Assembly: GCA_964609675.1 (NCBI GenBank)
Contig: CAZSRX010000035.1
Coordinates: 1 to 38,417, forward strand
Length of the DNA stretch: 38,417 bases
Reading direction: 5' to 3'
Source of the DNA: CAZSRX01 sp964609675 [NCBI: uncultured Bacteroidota bacterium]
GTDB taxonomy: Bacteria > CLD3 > SB21
Part shown: in pieces, positions 17,822 to 24,415 of the stretch
How the letters are laid out: the number at the start of each line of letters is the position of its first letter
Position numbering within the stretch: position 1 is the first letter of the stretch
Made by a program: the position numbers and the translations under genes
The notes under the pieces: model-generated
Told to the model about the DNA's origin: nothing
Seen by the model: only the letters and a program-made list of their open reading frames with translations
Database searches by the model: none

Positions 17822-19141
17822 ATGAAAGCAAATTTTTTCAAGCTGATTTTCGTCGCCACATTCGGAGTTATGATTTTTCTGAATGCCTGCGAACAAATGC
17901 CAACCGAGTACACCGATGATACATCGCATCAGGAAGGCGGCTCGTTCAGCAAAGTAACGATAGCCGAAGGATTCGAAACGGGCACCAAAACGGCTTATGC
18001 CGCTGCCGATGTGACGCTTGGTTCCGGCGTCTGGAATATGGATAATGCGCTGATTGGAAGTTTATCCACAGACCGCAAAGTCGGCCTGAAAAGCGCGCGC
18101 GTGCAGAATGCCGGAAAAATCACGATGAAGTTTGACCGTACCGACGGCATCAGCACCGTGTCCGTCAAACACGCGAAATTTGGTTCGGACGGCAGCAGCA
18201 CGTGGGAATTATGGTACTCCACAAACAAAGGCGTCTCCTGGATTAAATCCGGTTCGACCGTCACCACATCCTCCACAACGTTGTCAACCGCCACATTTAC
18301 AATCAATAAGTCGGGCTATGTCCGGATCGAAATCCGAAAAACCGGCGGTTTCAGCTACCGGCTTAATATAGACGAAATCACCATCAACGATTTTGTGCCC
18401 GGCGGTTCCACCAGTGTGCACCTGACCCTCGGTAATCCCAGCGACGCATTTCCGAATACGGCCAATTATACGAATTACTATATGGAAAAAGCGCAGTATT
18501 GCCTTTCCTACAACCGCGACCGCGCCTGCCCGAACTGGGTGGCCTGGCACCTGAACAGCAGTTGGCTCGGCTCCACGCCACGGCAGGACAACTTCCGCGC
18601 GGATGCTACCCTGCCCGCCGGATGGTATCAGGTGGGCGGCAGCAGCTATAGCGGCAGCGGTTTCGACCGCGGACATATGTGTCCTTCCGCCGATCGCACC
18701 CTGACCGTCACGGATAACTCCGCTACATTCCTCATGACTAACATGGTGCCGCAGGCGCCGAATAACAACCAGGGTCCGTGGGCGAAATTAGAGGATTACT
18801 GCCGCACGCTGGCCACGCAGGGCAAGGAATTGTACATCTACTCCGGCGCTTACGGCCAGCAGTCGCGTATCAATAACAACCAGATTACCGTACCGACCAA
18901 TACCTGGAAAGTGATCGTCGTGCTGGACAACGGCACCAACGACCTGACCCGCGTCACCACTTCCACGCGCGTGATTGCCGTGAACATGACCAACTACAAC
19001 AGCCAGATTTCCATCAGCGCCGACTGGAAATCATTCCGCGTAAGCGTGGATTCCATCGAATCCATCACCGGCTATGATTTCCTGTCCAACGTCGATCCGG
19101 CCATTCAGGCGGTTATCGAGAGCCGGGTAGACAATCTGTAA
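17822..19141 (+). CDS. Lipoprotein DNA/RNA non-specific endonuclease (NUC1 family)
   Basis: An N-terminal lipoprotein signal (MKANFFKLIFVATFGVMIFL) ends in the lipobox LNAC, so the protein should be anchored to the outer membrane or periplasmic face. An N-terminal beta-sandwich domain (about 45-195, from VTIAEGFETGTKTAY to the DEITINDF end) precedes the nuclease domain. The catalytic motif DRGH is at about 282-285, with the metal-binding asparagine in the following MTNMVPQAPNNNQGPW block. It probably degrades extracellular or incoming nucleic acid. The start at 17822 has CGGAG upstream. No immunity gene is adjacent. Confidence 0.88.
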   Translation: MKANFFKLIFVATFGVMIFLNACEQMPTEYTDDTSHQEGGSFSKVTIAEGFETGTKTAYAAADVTLGSGVWNMDNALIGSLSTDRKVGLKSARVQNAGKITMKFDRTDGISTVSVKHAKFGSDGSSTWELWYSTNKGVSWIKSGSTVTTSSTTLSTATFTINKSGYVRIEIRKTGGFSYRLNIDEITINDFVPGGSTSVHLTLGNPSDAFPNTANYTNYYMEKAQYCLSYNRDRACPNWVAWHLNSSWLGSTPRQDNFRADATLPAGWYQVGGSSYSGSGFDRGHMCPSADRTLTVTDNSATFLMTNMVPQAPNNNQGPWAKLEDYCRTLATQGKELYIYSGAYGQQSRINNNQITVPTNTWKVIVVLDNGTNDLTRVTTSTRVIAVNMTNYNSQISISADWKSFRVSVDSIESITGYDFLSNVDPAIQAVIESRVDNL

Positions 19142-19164
19142 TAAAAAAAAATTCATTGCGATTC

Positions 19165-19196
19165 AAAAAGCCTGTCGGCAAGACAGGCTTTTTTTT
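19165..19196. terminator. Bidirectional intrinsic terminator
   Basis: AAAAGCCTGTC and GACAGGCTTTTTTTT pair around a short GGCAA loop. It serves the nuclease gene on plus and the membrane protein gene on minus; its T tract touches the latter's stop codon. Confidence 0.85.
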
Positions 19197-20103
19197 ATAT
19201 CAAGGAATAAATGTATATCCCGAACATGATAAACGCCCCGGCCACGCTGGCCGTTTTCCGAGGAGGCGCGAACGCCCACAGCAGGCGGTACGGGATGAAT
19301 CCGGAAACGATCATCAGCGAAAGCAGTTGCGCGAAACAGGAAGCGCCGAACGTCATAAAATCGGGCCTGGCCTCGATGATTAAGCTTTGATACGCTGTCA
19401 GGCCCACCGCGCTGAGCAGGGCGATAATGATATTGAATCCGGCGGTTCCGACAGGGCTCGCACCGGGTTTTATAAATATCTTTTTTATATTTTTATCATA
19501 CCAGGCCTCGATACGGTCGCTCACTTTGAAGACGTAAGGAAAAAGAATAAAAAGCTGTATCAGCATGATCACGAAAGCTATATGATCGCGGAAAGACGCG
19601 CCCAACACTTTTGCAGAATCCACCCATTCCATTAATTTAATCAGGAGATATGAAATCAGAATAACCGGCAACAACACGGATCGCCATAATTCACCCGTCC
19701 GCGTGGATTCCGGCTTCATGGCTTTGACTACATTGGCATACACGATAAATAGTCCGGGCAGAATCGCCGCCGCCGCGAGGTAACGGGGCAGGATTCCTAA
19801 TTGCAGCATGCAGACGACCGGCAACAAAACCAGACTGAAATAAATAGCCACCGAGAGAATTACTAACGCCAGCATGGCGATCCATTCGGATTCTTCATGG
19901 TAGCATTTGAAAAACCGGATTATCTGGTAGGACATGGTATACTGAATCAGGAAAAGAAAGAAAAATCCGAGATCTGCGTTAAACACGTTCACAACCGATT
20001 GCTGCGGAAAATCCGACAGGTAATACAGGAATCCGATGATCAAAATAACGATACCATCGAACAGGGTTTCATCTTCGTTAATATACCGTTTCAGCGTCTC
20101 CAT
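19195..20103 (-). CDS. Integral membrane protein of unknown function
   Basis: A 302-residue polytopic membrane protein with about eight or nine hydrophobic helices, for example VILIIGFLYYLSDF, FFFLFLIQYTMSYQI, MLALVILSVAIYFSLVLL, VLLPVILISYLLIKL and VAGAFIMFGIYIYSLI. A charged cytoplasmic-looking segment (DRIEAWYDKNIKKIFIK) separates the sixth and seventh. I do not recognise a family. It sits between the nuclease and the second ssb. A half copy of the regulatory motif (CTCAAAA) at about 20141 lies 35 bases before its start, but without the second arm. Confidence 0.7.
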   Translation of the reverse strand: METLKRYINEDETLFDGIVILIIGFLYYLSDFPQQSVVNVFNADLGFFFLFLIQYTMSYQIIRFFKCYHEESEWIAMLALVILSVAIYFSLVLLPVVCMLQLGILPRYLAAAAILPGLFIVYANVVKAMKPESTRTGELWRSVLLPVILISYLLIKLMEWVDSAKVLGASFRDHIAFVIMLIQLFILFPYVFKVSDRIEAWYDKNIKKIFIKPGASPVGTAGFNIIIALLSAVGLTAYQSLIIEARPDFMTFGASCFAQLLSLMIVSGFIPYRLLWAFAPPRKTASVAGAFIMFGIYIYSLI

Positions 20104-20181
20104 AGTAAGCGGCTTCGTATAAATTTTAAAAAATTTCGGCTCAAAATAACGATTTTTCGGTTAATATCCCATACTAATTGC

Positions 20182-20213
20182 AAAAAAAAAAAGCGGTCCG
20201 TAAGGAACCGCTT
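20182..20213 (-). terminator. Intrinsic terminator of the second ssb gene
   Basis: AAGCGGT and ACCGCTT pair with an inner TCC/GGA step and a GTAA loop. The long A run at 20182-20192 gives the T tract on the minus strand. Confidence 0.75.
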
Positions 20214-20241
20214 CGTAACAGGAGAAGGTGAAAGGAAAAGA

Positions 20242-20640
20242 CTAGGATTGTTCTTCGGCGATTTCATGTTCGCCGGTTTCCGGGATTTCAGTTTTATCAG
20301 CGTGATCGCGCGAGCCGAGCATCTGCATGGAACTGGCCACTACCTCGGTAATGTATTTCTTCGCGCCTTTATCCTCGTAACTACGCGTTTTCAACTGACC
20401 CTCAATGCAAACCAGCGAGCCCTTTTTAAGATACTGGCCGCAGATTTCGGCGAGTTTTCGCCACGCGACTACCCGGTGCCAGTCCGTGCGGTACTGAACC
20501 TTACCGGACTTATCTTTGAACGCCTCGTTGGTAGCGATGGTCAGCGACGCAATGGGCGTGCCGTTGGGCGTATAACGCATCTGGGGTTCTTTGCCGATCC
20601 GACCGATCAGCATGGCGCGGTTTAATGTTCCTCGTGACAT
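20242..20640 (-). CDS. ssb: Single-stranded DNA-binding protein (second paralogue)
   Basis: A second OB-fold SSB, 132 residues, clearly paralogous to the one at 16830 (both start MSRGT-N and share RMGRIGKEPQMRYT-like and DWHRVVAWRKLAEICGQYLKKGSLVCIEGQLKTR blocks). Its acidic tail (EIPETGEHEIAEEQS) lacks the usual terminal phenylalanine, so partner recruitment may differ. The upstream AAGGAGACATGTT leader resembles that of the first ssb. It diverges from the WYL regulator gene, and the shared 317-bp region carries two copies of the palindrome. Confidence 0.93.
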   Translation of the reverse strand: MSRGTLNRAMLIGRIGKEPQMRYTPNGTPIASLTIATNEAFKDKSGKVQYRTDWHRVVAWRKLAEICGQYLKKGSLVCIEGQLKTRSYEDKGAKKYITEVVASSMQMLGSRDHADKTEIPETGEHEIAEEQS

Positions 20641-20740
20641 AACATGTCTCCTTGAATTATGTTAATAATATTAAATAATAAAAAATTCATCGTTGTCCTT
20701 ATTGCTTCATTAATATAAGTATCGGTAGAGGGGATTTTTT

Positions 20741-20753
20741 CTCAAAATTTGAT
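20741..20753. promoter_or_regulatory. Putative WYL-regulon operator upstream of second ssb
   Basis: CTCAAAATTTGAT preceded by six T, identical over 13 bases to the site at 17317. It lies 100 bases before the ssb start. Confidence 0.65.
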
Positions 20754-20844
20754 AAAATATTTTCCGGTTGATATTGGGCGTCTTTTTTATTTTTTTTTGC
20801 GTTCATCATACCATTAATATATCTTAAAATTAATTCTGTTTTTT

Positions 20845-20857
20845 CTCAAAATTTGAG
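20845..20857. promoter_or_regulatory. Putative WYL-regulon operator upstream of the regulator itself
   Basis: CTCAAAATTTGAG is a perfect CTCAAA-A-TTTGAG palindrome, extended by flanking TT and AA. It lies about 100 bases before the WYL gene start, as expected for autoregulation. Confidence 0.65.
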
Positions 20858-20957
20858 AATTTTCCGCAGCGCCTCGGTTCAAAAGGATTTTTATTGCATT
20901 AATTCGTTAATTATCATTAAATTAAGCGGTCAAAAAAATTCTTGCGGGAGTATGGCT

Positions 20958-21800
20958 ATGAGTCAGCGAATCGATGATATCCAGCGCCAGATCGAGATTG
21001 CCGGCATGATATTCGAGCAACCGGATAAATATTCGGAAGAAGATTTGGCGTCACATTTTTACACCAGCGCCGCAACCATACGCCGCGACGTCAAGGCGCT
21101 CCGCGACATGGGTGTGGACATCTGCTCGCGTAAGCGCGCCTATCACGTCAACCTGAGTCTTAATGAGATCAACTTTCTCATCACGACATACTTTGCCTTC
21201 GGCAACCAGGAAACGATAAAGAACCTCCCTTTGATCCACGAAAAGTTCCGTCACCGCACGCTGAATTTCTTCATACAGACGATGAAAGCCATCACAAACA
21301 GGCAGGAAATGGAAATCGAATATAAATCCAAAAACAGTACCCAGGCGCGCTGGCGGACGATCACGCCGGTCGCGTTTTACAATGCCGGTAAAAGTTATTA
21401 TCTGATCGGCATCCACAACGATGTCACAAAAATTTATACCATCGAGCGCATCCAGGGCGTCCGTTTCCCGAATACGCCCTCCGCGGTGAAAAAGATCCCC
21501 TCGCTGAATGAACTGTTCCGCTACAGCTGGGGCTCGTTTACGGGCGGCCCCGTCAAGGAAGTGCGCCTGCTCTTCAAGGACGATCTTGAGGAATATATCA
21601 TCGATAAATTCATGACGGAGCATCAGGAAATTCTCAGGACGGAGCAGGGCATGGAAGTGGTTTTAAAAGTGAAACTCTCGAACGAGTTCATCTCCTGGCT
21701 GCTCGGCTGGGGCGACGCCGTCACTGTACTTTCACCGCCGGAGTTGAAAGAACAGATCATTCAGAAAGCAAGGGATATCGTATCCCACTACACCAATTAA
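20958..21800 (+). CDS. HTH-WYL domain transcriptional regulator
   Basis: A 280-residue regulator. The N-terminal winged helix-turn-helix reads SEEDLASHFYTSAATIRRDVKALRDMGVDI (about 20-50). The WYL domain follows, with RWRTITPVAFYNAGKSYYLIGIHNDVTKIYTIERIQGV, and a C-terminal WCX-like extension ends near EQIIQKARDIVSHY. WYL proteins bind nucleic acid or nucleotide ligands; PafBC and DriD respond to DNA damage, and DriD to single-stranded DNA. The start at 20958 has GCGGGAG seven bases upstream; the ATG at 20952 is too close to it. It is divergent from ssb, and both share an operator-like palindrome. Confidence 0.85.
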   Translation: MSQRIDDIQRQIEIAGMIFEQPDKYSEEDLASHFYTSAATIRRDVKALRDMGVDICSRKRAYHVNLSLNEINFLITTYFAFGNQETIKNLPLIHEKFRHRTLNFFIQTMKAITNRQEMEIEYKSKNSTQARWRTITPVAFYNAGKSYYLIGIHNDVTKIYTIERIQGVRFPNTPSAVKKIPSLNELFRYSWGSFTGGPVKEVRLLFKDDLEEYIIDKFMTEHQEILRTEQGMEVVLKVKLSNEFISWLLGWGDAVTVLSPPELKEQIIQKARDIVSHYTN

Positions 21801-21832
21801 TCGCGCCGTAAAAATTTCAATTCGGCTGGAGT

Positions 21833-21873
21833 AAAAAAAACCGGCCCCCGGCAGATTATTCCACCGGGAGCCG
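21833..21873 (-). terminator. Intrinsic terminator of the barrel fusion gene
   Basis: CGGCCCCCGG pairs with CCGGGAGCCG (one mismatch) around a 12-base loop, with an eight-base A run at 21833-21840 giving the T tract on the minus strand. Confidence 0.75.
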
Positions 21874-21900
21874 ATACAGAAAGGAGTTGTTGAAATATTT

Positions 21901-24222
21901 TTAAAACGCGTAATTGATTCGGAAACTGACTTTCAGGTCGCCGCCGTTTTTATTCACGTTTTTGGCTAAATCCACGCGAAACATGTCGCGTTCGTCGCCA
22001 AGGCCCACGCCGAAATCGGTTTCAATTTTTCCGGGATCAAAACCGGCATAGAGGCTGCGGTAGGTATCAATCCGCTGATACCACGCATAACCGGCATCGG
22101 TGAACAAAATGAGACTGAACGGGTTCAGGAAGAAAATCTTGTCCTCGTGGAAGCGGCCGGAACTGAGACGGTATTCCACATTGACCAGCGCGAAATGATT
22201 GCCGGTAAACGCCTTGTAGTCATGCCCGCGCAGGGTGGACAGGCCGCCGAGACTGAAAAGCTTCTGCCGTGGCGTGTCGCCAACCGACGAACCGATATAA
22301 ACGCGCGTGTCGATATTTTCCCAGCGGCTCAGCGGCTGATAGCGTGTGGCGTAAAACGTATATCGGGAAAAACGAAAGTCGGAATTCCATTCATGCATGC
22401 TGCGCTCCCCTTCCGCGCTGACCATCCATCCCTGGCGTTTCAGATGATAACGCCCGTTCTTGTGAACCTCCACATTGTTAAATTCCGCCTTGCCCGTCAA
22501 ACTGTAGAGGTCGCCATCATCTATCGCGGGGTTCGGCCGGAAATCGCGCGCCTTGATAAACAACGCCCAATCCGCGTTCGGCTCCAATGAACGATACCGG
22601 TCGCCGTTAAACTGCAGCGTCAGTTTCAGGAATGGATTAATGTTCTGCGATACATGCGCGCTGTAGCCCAGCGTTCGGAAATAATCGCGGTAATCGTTCT
22701 TGAACAAAACCGCGTTCAGGGTGTTCTCCATATCGCCGATAATCCACTTGTCCTGCGTGCCGGTCAGGTCATGAAACTCCCCCCCAATCTCGAAACGAAA
22801 CTCTCGGCCCCAATAACGGTCCACACCCAACTGATAATGCAACTGCTTCAGGCCAAACGCATAACCGACTTCGCCGTATAACTGAAACGGTTTGTTGGTG
22901 AACATTTTGTTGCGTTTATCCATACGCGCGCCGAGATAGATGCCGTCCACGCGGTTGTAAACAACCAGTAAGTAATTATTGTCATACGGTTCATGATAAA
23001 AATAATGATACGGCGCCCGGACCGGCTTGTACGGCTCGGTTTGAATTTCAAAATACGAAGCGTCGAATATTTTTTTGGATGTTTTTTTCGGGGTCTTTTT
23101 ACCCGAAACCACCACTTTACCGTTTTCATCGATTATGACAAGGTCATCCTTGTTTATTCCGTCGCTGAGATTAAGGTTCAGTTCATAATCGTTATCTGAA
23201 AAATCAATATAGGTTTTAGGACTTTCATCGAGTTGGATATTGAACGTTTTCATTTTCTTATTGGCCTTTTCCATCTTTTTCCGGGCCTTTTCAATGGATT
23301 TTCTTAACTTTTCCTGTTGGTCCCTGCTTAAATCGCCCTCCAACTCATCCTGTAATGCTTCCTGAAGTTCTTTTTGGAATTCCAGATTCTCTTTATGCTG
23401 CTCCAGTTTTTCTTTTAGCTTTTCTATGGCTTCTTTTTGTTTGGCTCTCAGTTCTTTCAGATCCAGACTGCCGTCTAAATAGACGCTTTCCCGCCCCTGG
23501 TGATTTTGGCCTTTACGCTTTTTTTCCTTTCGTCCCTCATCGGAGGCTGATTTTTTTAATTGCTGGTTTTCTTTTTCCGTAATCAGATTGTTTAAACGTT
23601 CCAGTTCTCTGAGGTCCTCTTCGCTGACGGTTTCCGTCTTCGATGACTCCGAGTGGCCGGTTGTCTTTTCCGACCCGGAGGCTCCGTTCTCCGATGCGGA
23701 TGCATTCTCATCAAGTAAGGCCAGACCGTCGTCGGCAATTGCCGTTTTATCGAAATCACTATCACCGGCTGTTTTTGTTGAGAATTTGCTTTCTTGATCC
23801 ATGGCCATTTGTAAGTTCATGAGATTTTTAAAATCATCCCATGCCATGAAATCCAGTTGGCTGACGTCCTGGTTGGTATTCCTGACCGTCGTTTTTCCCT
23901 GTACCACCACCGCGCTACCGACAGCGCCCGTTTCATTGATTATCAAATCACCTTTTACTACGACGGCTTTTCCCGTAATGGACCCGTCAATGGTCAGATT
24001 GCCGTTAAGTACCAGTACATCTCCTTGGACGTTTTTTCCTGCCGATATGGTGATATCATCTTCATAAATCATCAGAACTTTAGAATCTTTAAAAAAATAG
24101 GATTGGCAAAAAGCGGTAATGGACTGGTTCTTCATGTCATTTTTATTTTTCCCCTGACCAAAGGCAGGACGGAATAAAATGAGTACCATTACTGTTATTA
24201 AAAACGGTAAATATGTTTTCAT
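21901..24222 (-). CDS. Bactofilin-like beta-helix / coiled coil / BamA-TamA-type barrel fusion
   Basis: A 773-residue secreted protein with a signal peptide ending AFGQ. Residues ~50-125 are a short-repeat beta-helix of the polymer-forming (bactofilin-like) type (NVQGDVLVLNGNLTIDGSI, KAVVVKGDLIINETG, SAVVVQGKTTV). A Ser/Glu-rich linker and a long Lys/Glu coiled coil (about 210-345) follow. The C-terminal ~350 residues are an outer-membrane barrel of the surface-antigen (D15) family, with the hallmark loop SLGGLSTLRGHDYKAF and the final aromatic residue in SFRINYAF. POTRA domains are not seen. It probably sits in the outer membrane; a transport or anchoring role is inferred. Confidence 0.75.
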   Translation of the reverse strand: MKTYLPFLITVMVLILFRPAFGQGKNKNDMKNQSITAFCQSYFFKDSKVLMIYEDDITISAGKNVQGDVLVLNGNLTIDGSITGKAVVVKGDLIINETGAVGSAVVVQGKTTVRNTNQDVSQLDFMAWDDFKNLMNLQMAMDQESKFSTKTAGDSDFDKTAIADDGLALLDENASASENGASGSEKTTGHSESSKTETVSEEDLRELERLNNLITEKENQQLKKSASDEGRKEKKRKGQNHQGRESVYLDGSLDLKELRAKQKEAIEKLKEKLEQHKENLEFQKELQEALQDELEGDLSRDQQEKLRKSIEKARKKMEKANKKMKTFNIQLDESPKTYIDFSDNDYELNLNLSDGINKDDLVIIDENGKVVVSGKKTPKKTSKKIFDASYFEIQTEPYKPVRAPYHYFYHEPYDNNYLLVVYNRVDGIYLGARMDKRNKMFTNKPFQLYGEVGYAFGLKQLHYQLGVDRYWGREFRFEIGGEFHDLTGTQDKWIIGDMENTLNAVLFKNDYRDYFRTLGYSAHVSQNINPFLKLTLQFNGDRYRSLEPNADWALFIKARDFRPNPAIDDGDLYSLTGKAEFNNVEVHKNGRYHLKRQGWMVSAEGERSMHEWNSDFRFSRYTFYATRYQPLSRWENIDTRVYIGSSVGDTPRQKLFSLGGLSTLRGHDYKAFTGNHFALVNVEYRLSSGRFHEDKIFFLNPFSLILFTDAGYAWYQRIDTYRSLYAGFDPGKIETDFGVGLGDERDMFRVDLAKNVNKNGGDLKVSFRINYAF

Positions 24223-24415
24223 ATAATTCCTTATTTATTATGCGCTTATTGATATTTGTGTATTATTATAAAACTCATATTAACCTGATACGGTGACTTA
24301 GAATAAAAGTTTCTCAGTGCGTATGATAAAAAAATTTGTTTTTATAAATTTTTTATTCAATATTGGCTCAAAATTTAATTCTTTATGAATGTATCATTTA
24401 AAAACGGAGTTTAAT
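24223..24415. promoter_or_regulatory. Divergent promoter region of the barrel fusion and M16 peptidase genes
   Basis: A 193-bp AT-rich spacer between two divergent envelope genes. CTCAAAATTTAAT at 24367-24379 matches nine or ten of the 13 bases of the ssb/WYL palindrome, but the second arm is broken. I do not fix promoter boxes. Confidence 0.4.

Larger units (their letters stand above)
20641..20957. other. Divergent control region between ssb and the WYL regulator
   Basis: This 317-bp AT-rich stretch contains no gene. It carries two copies of the CTCAAAATTTGA(T/G) palindrome, at 20741-20753 near ssb and at 20845-20857 near the regulator. The copies start 104 bases apart, close to a whole number of helical turns. 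Confidence 0.7.

Noticed and set aside
24367-24379. A fourth copy of the ssb/WYL palindrome before the M16 peptidase (CTCAAAATTTAAT), and a half copy near 20141.
   Set aside because: Only one arm is conserved; in AT-rich DNA this is too weak to count as part of the regulon.
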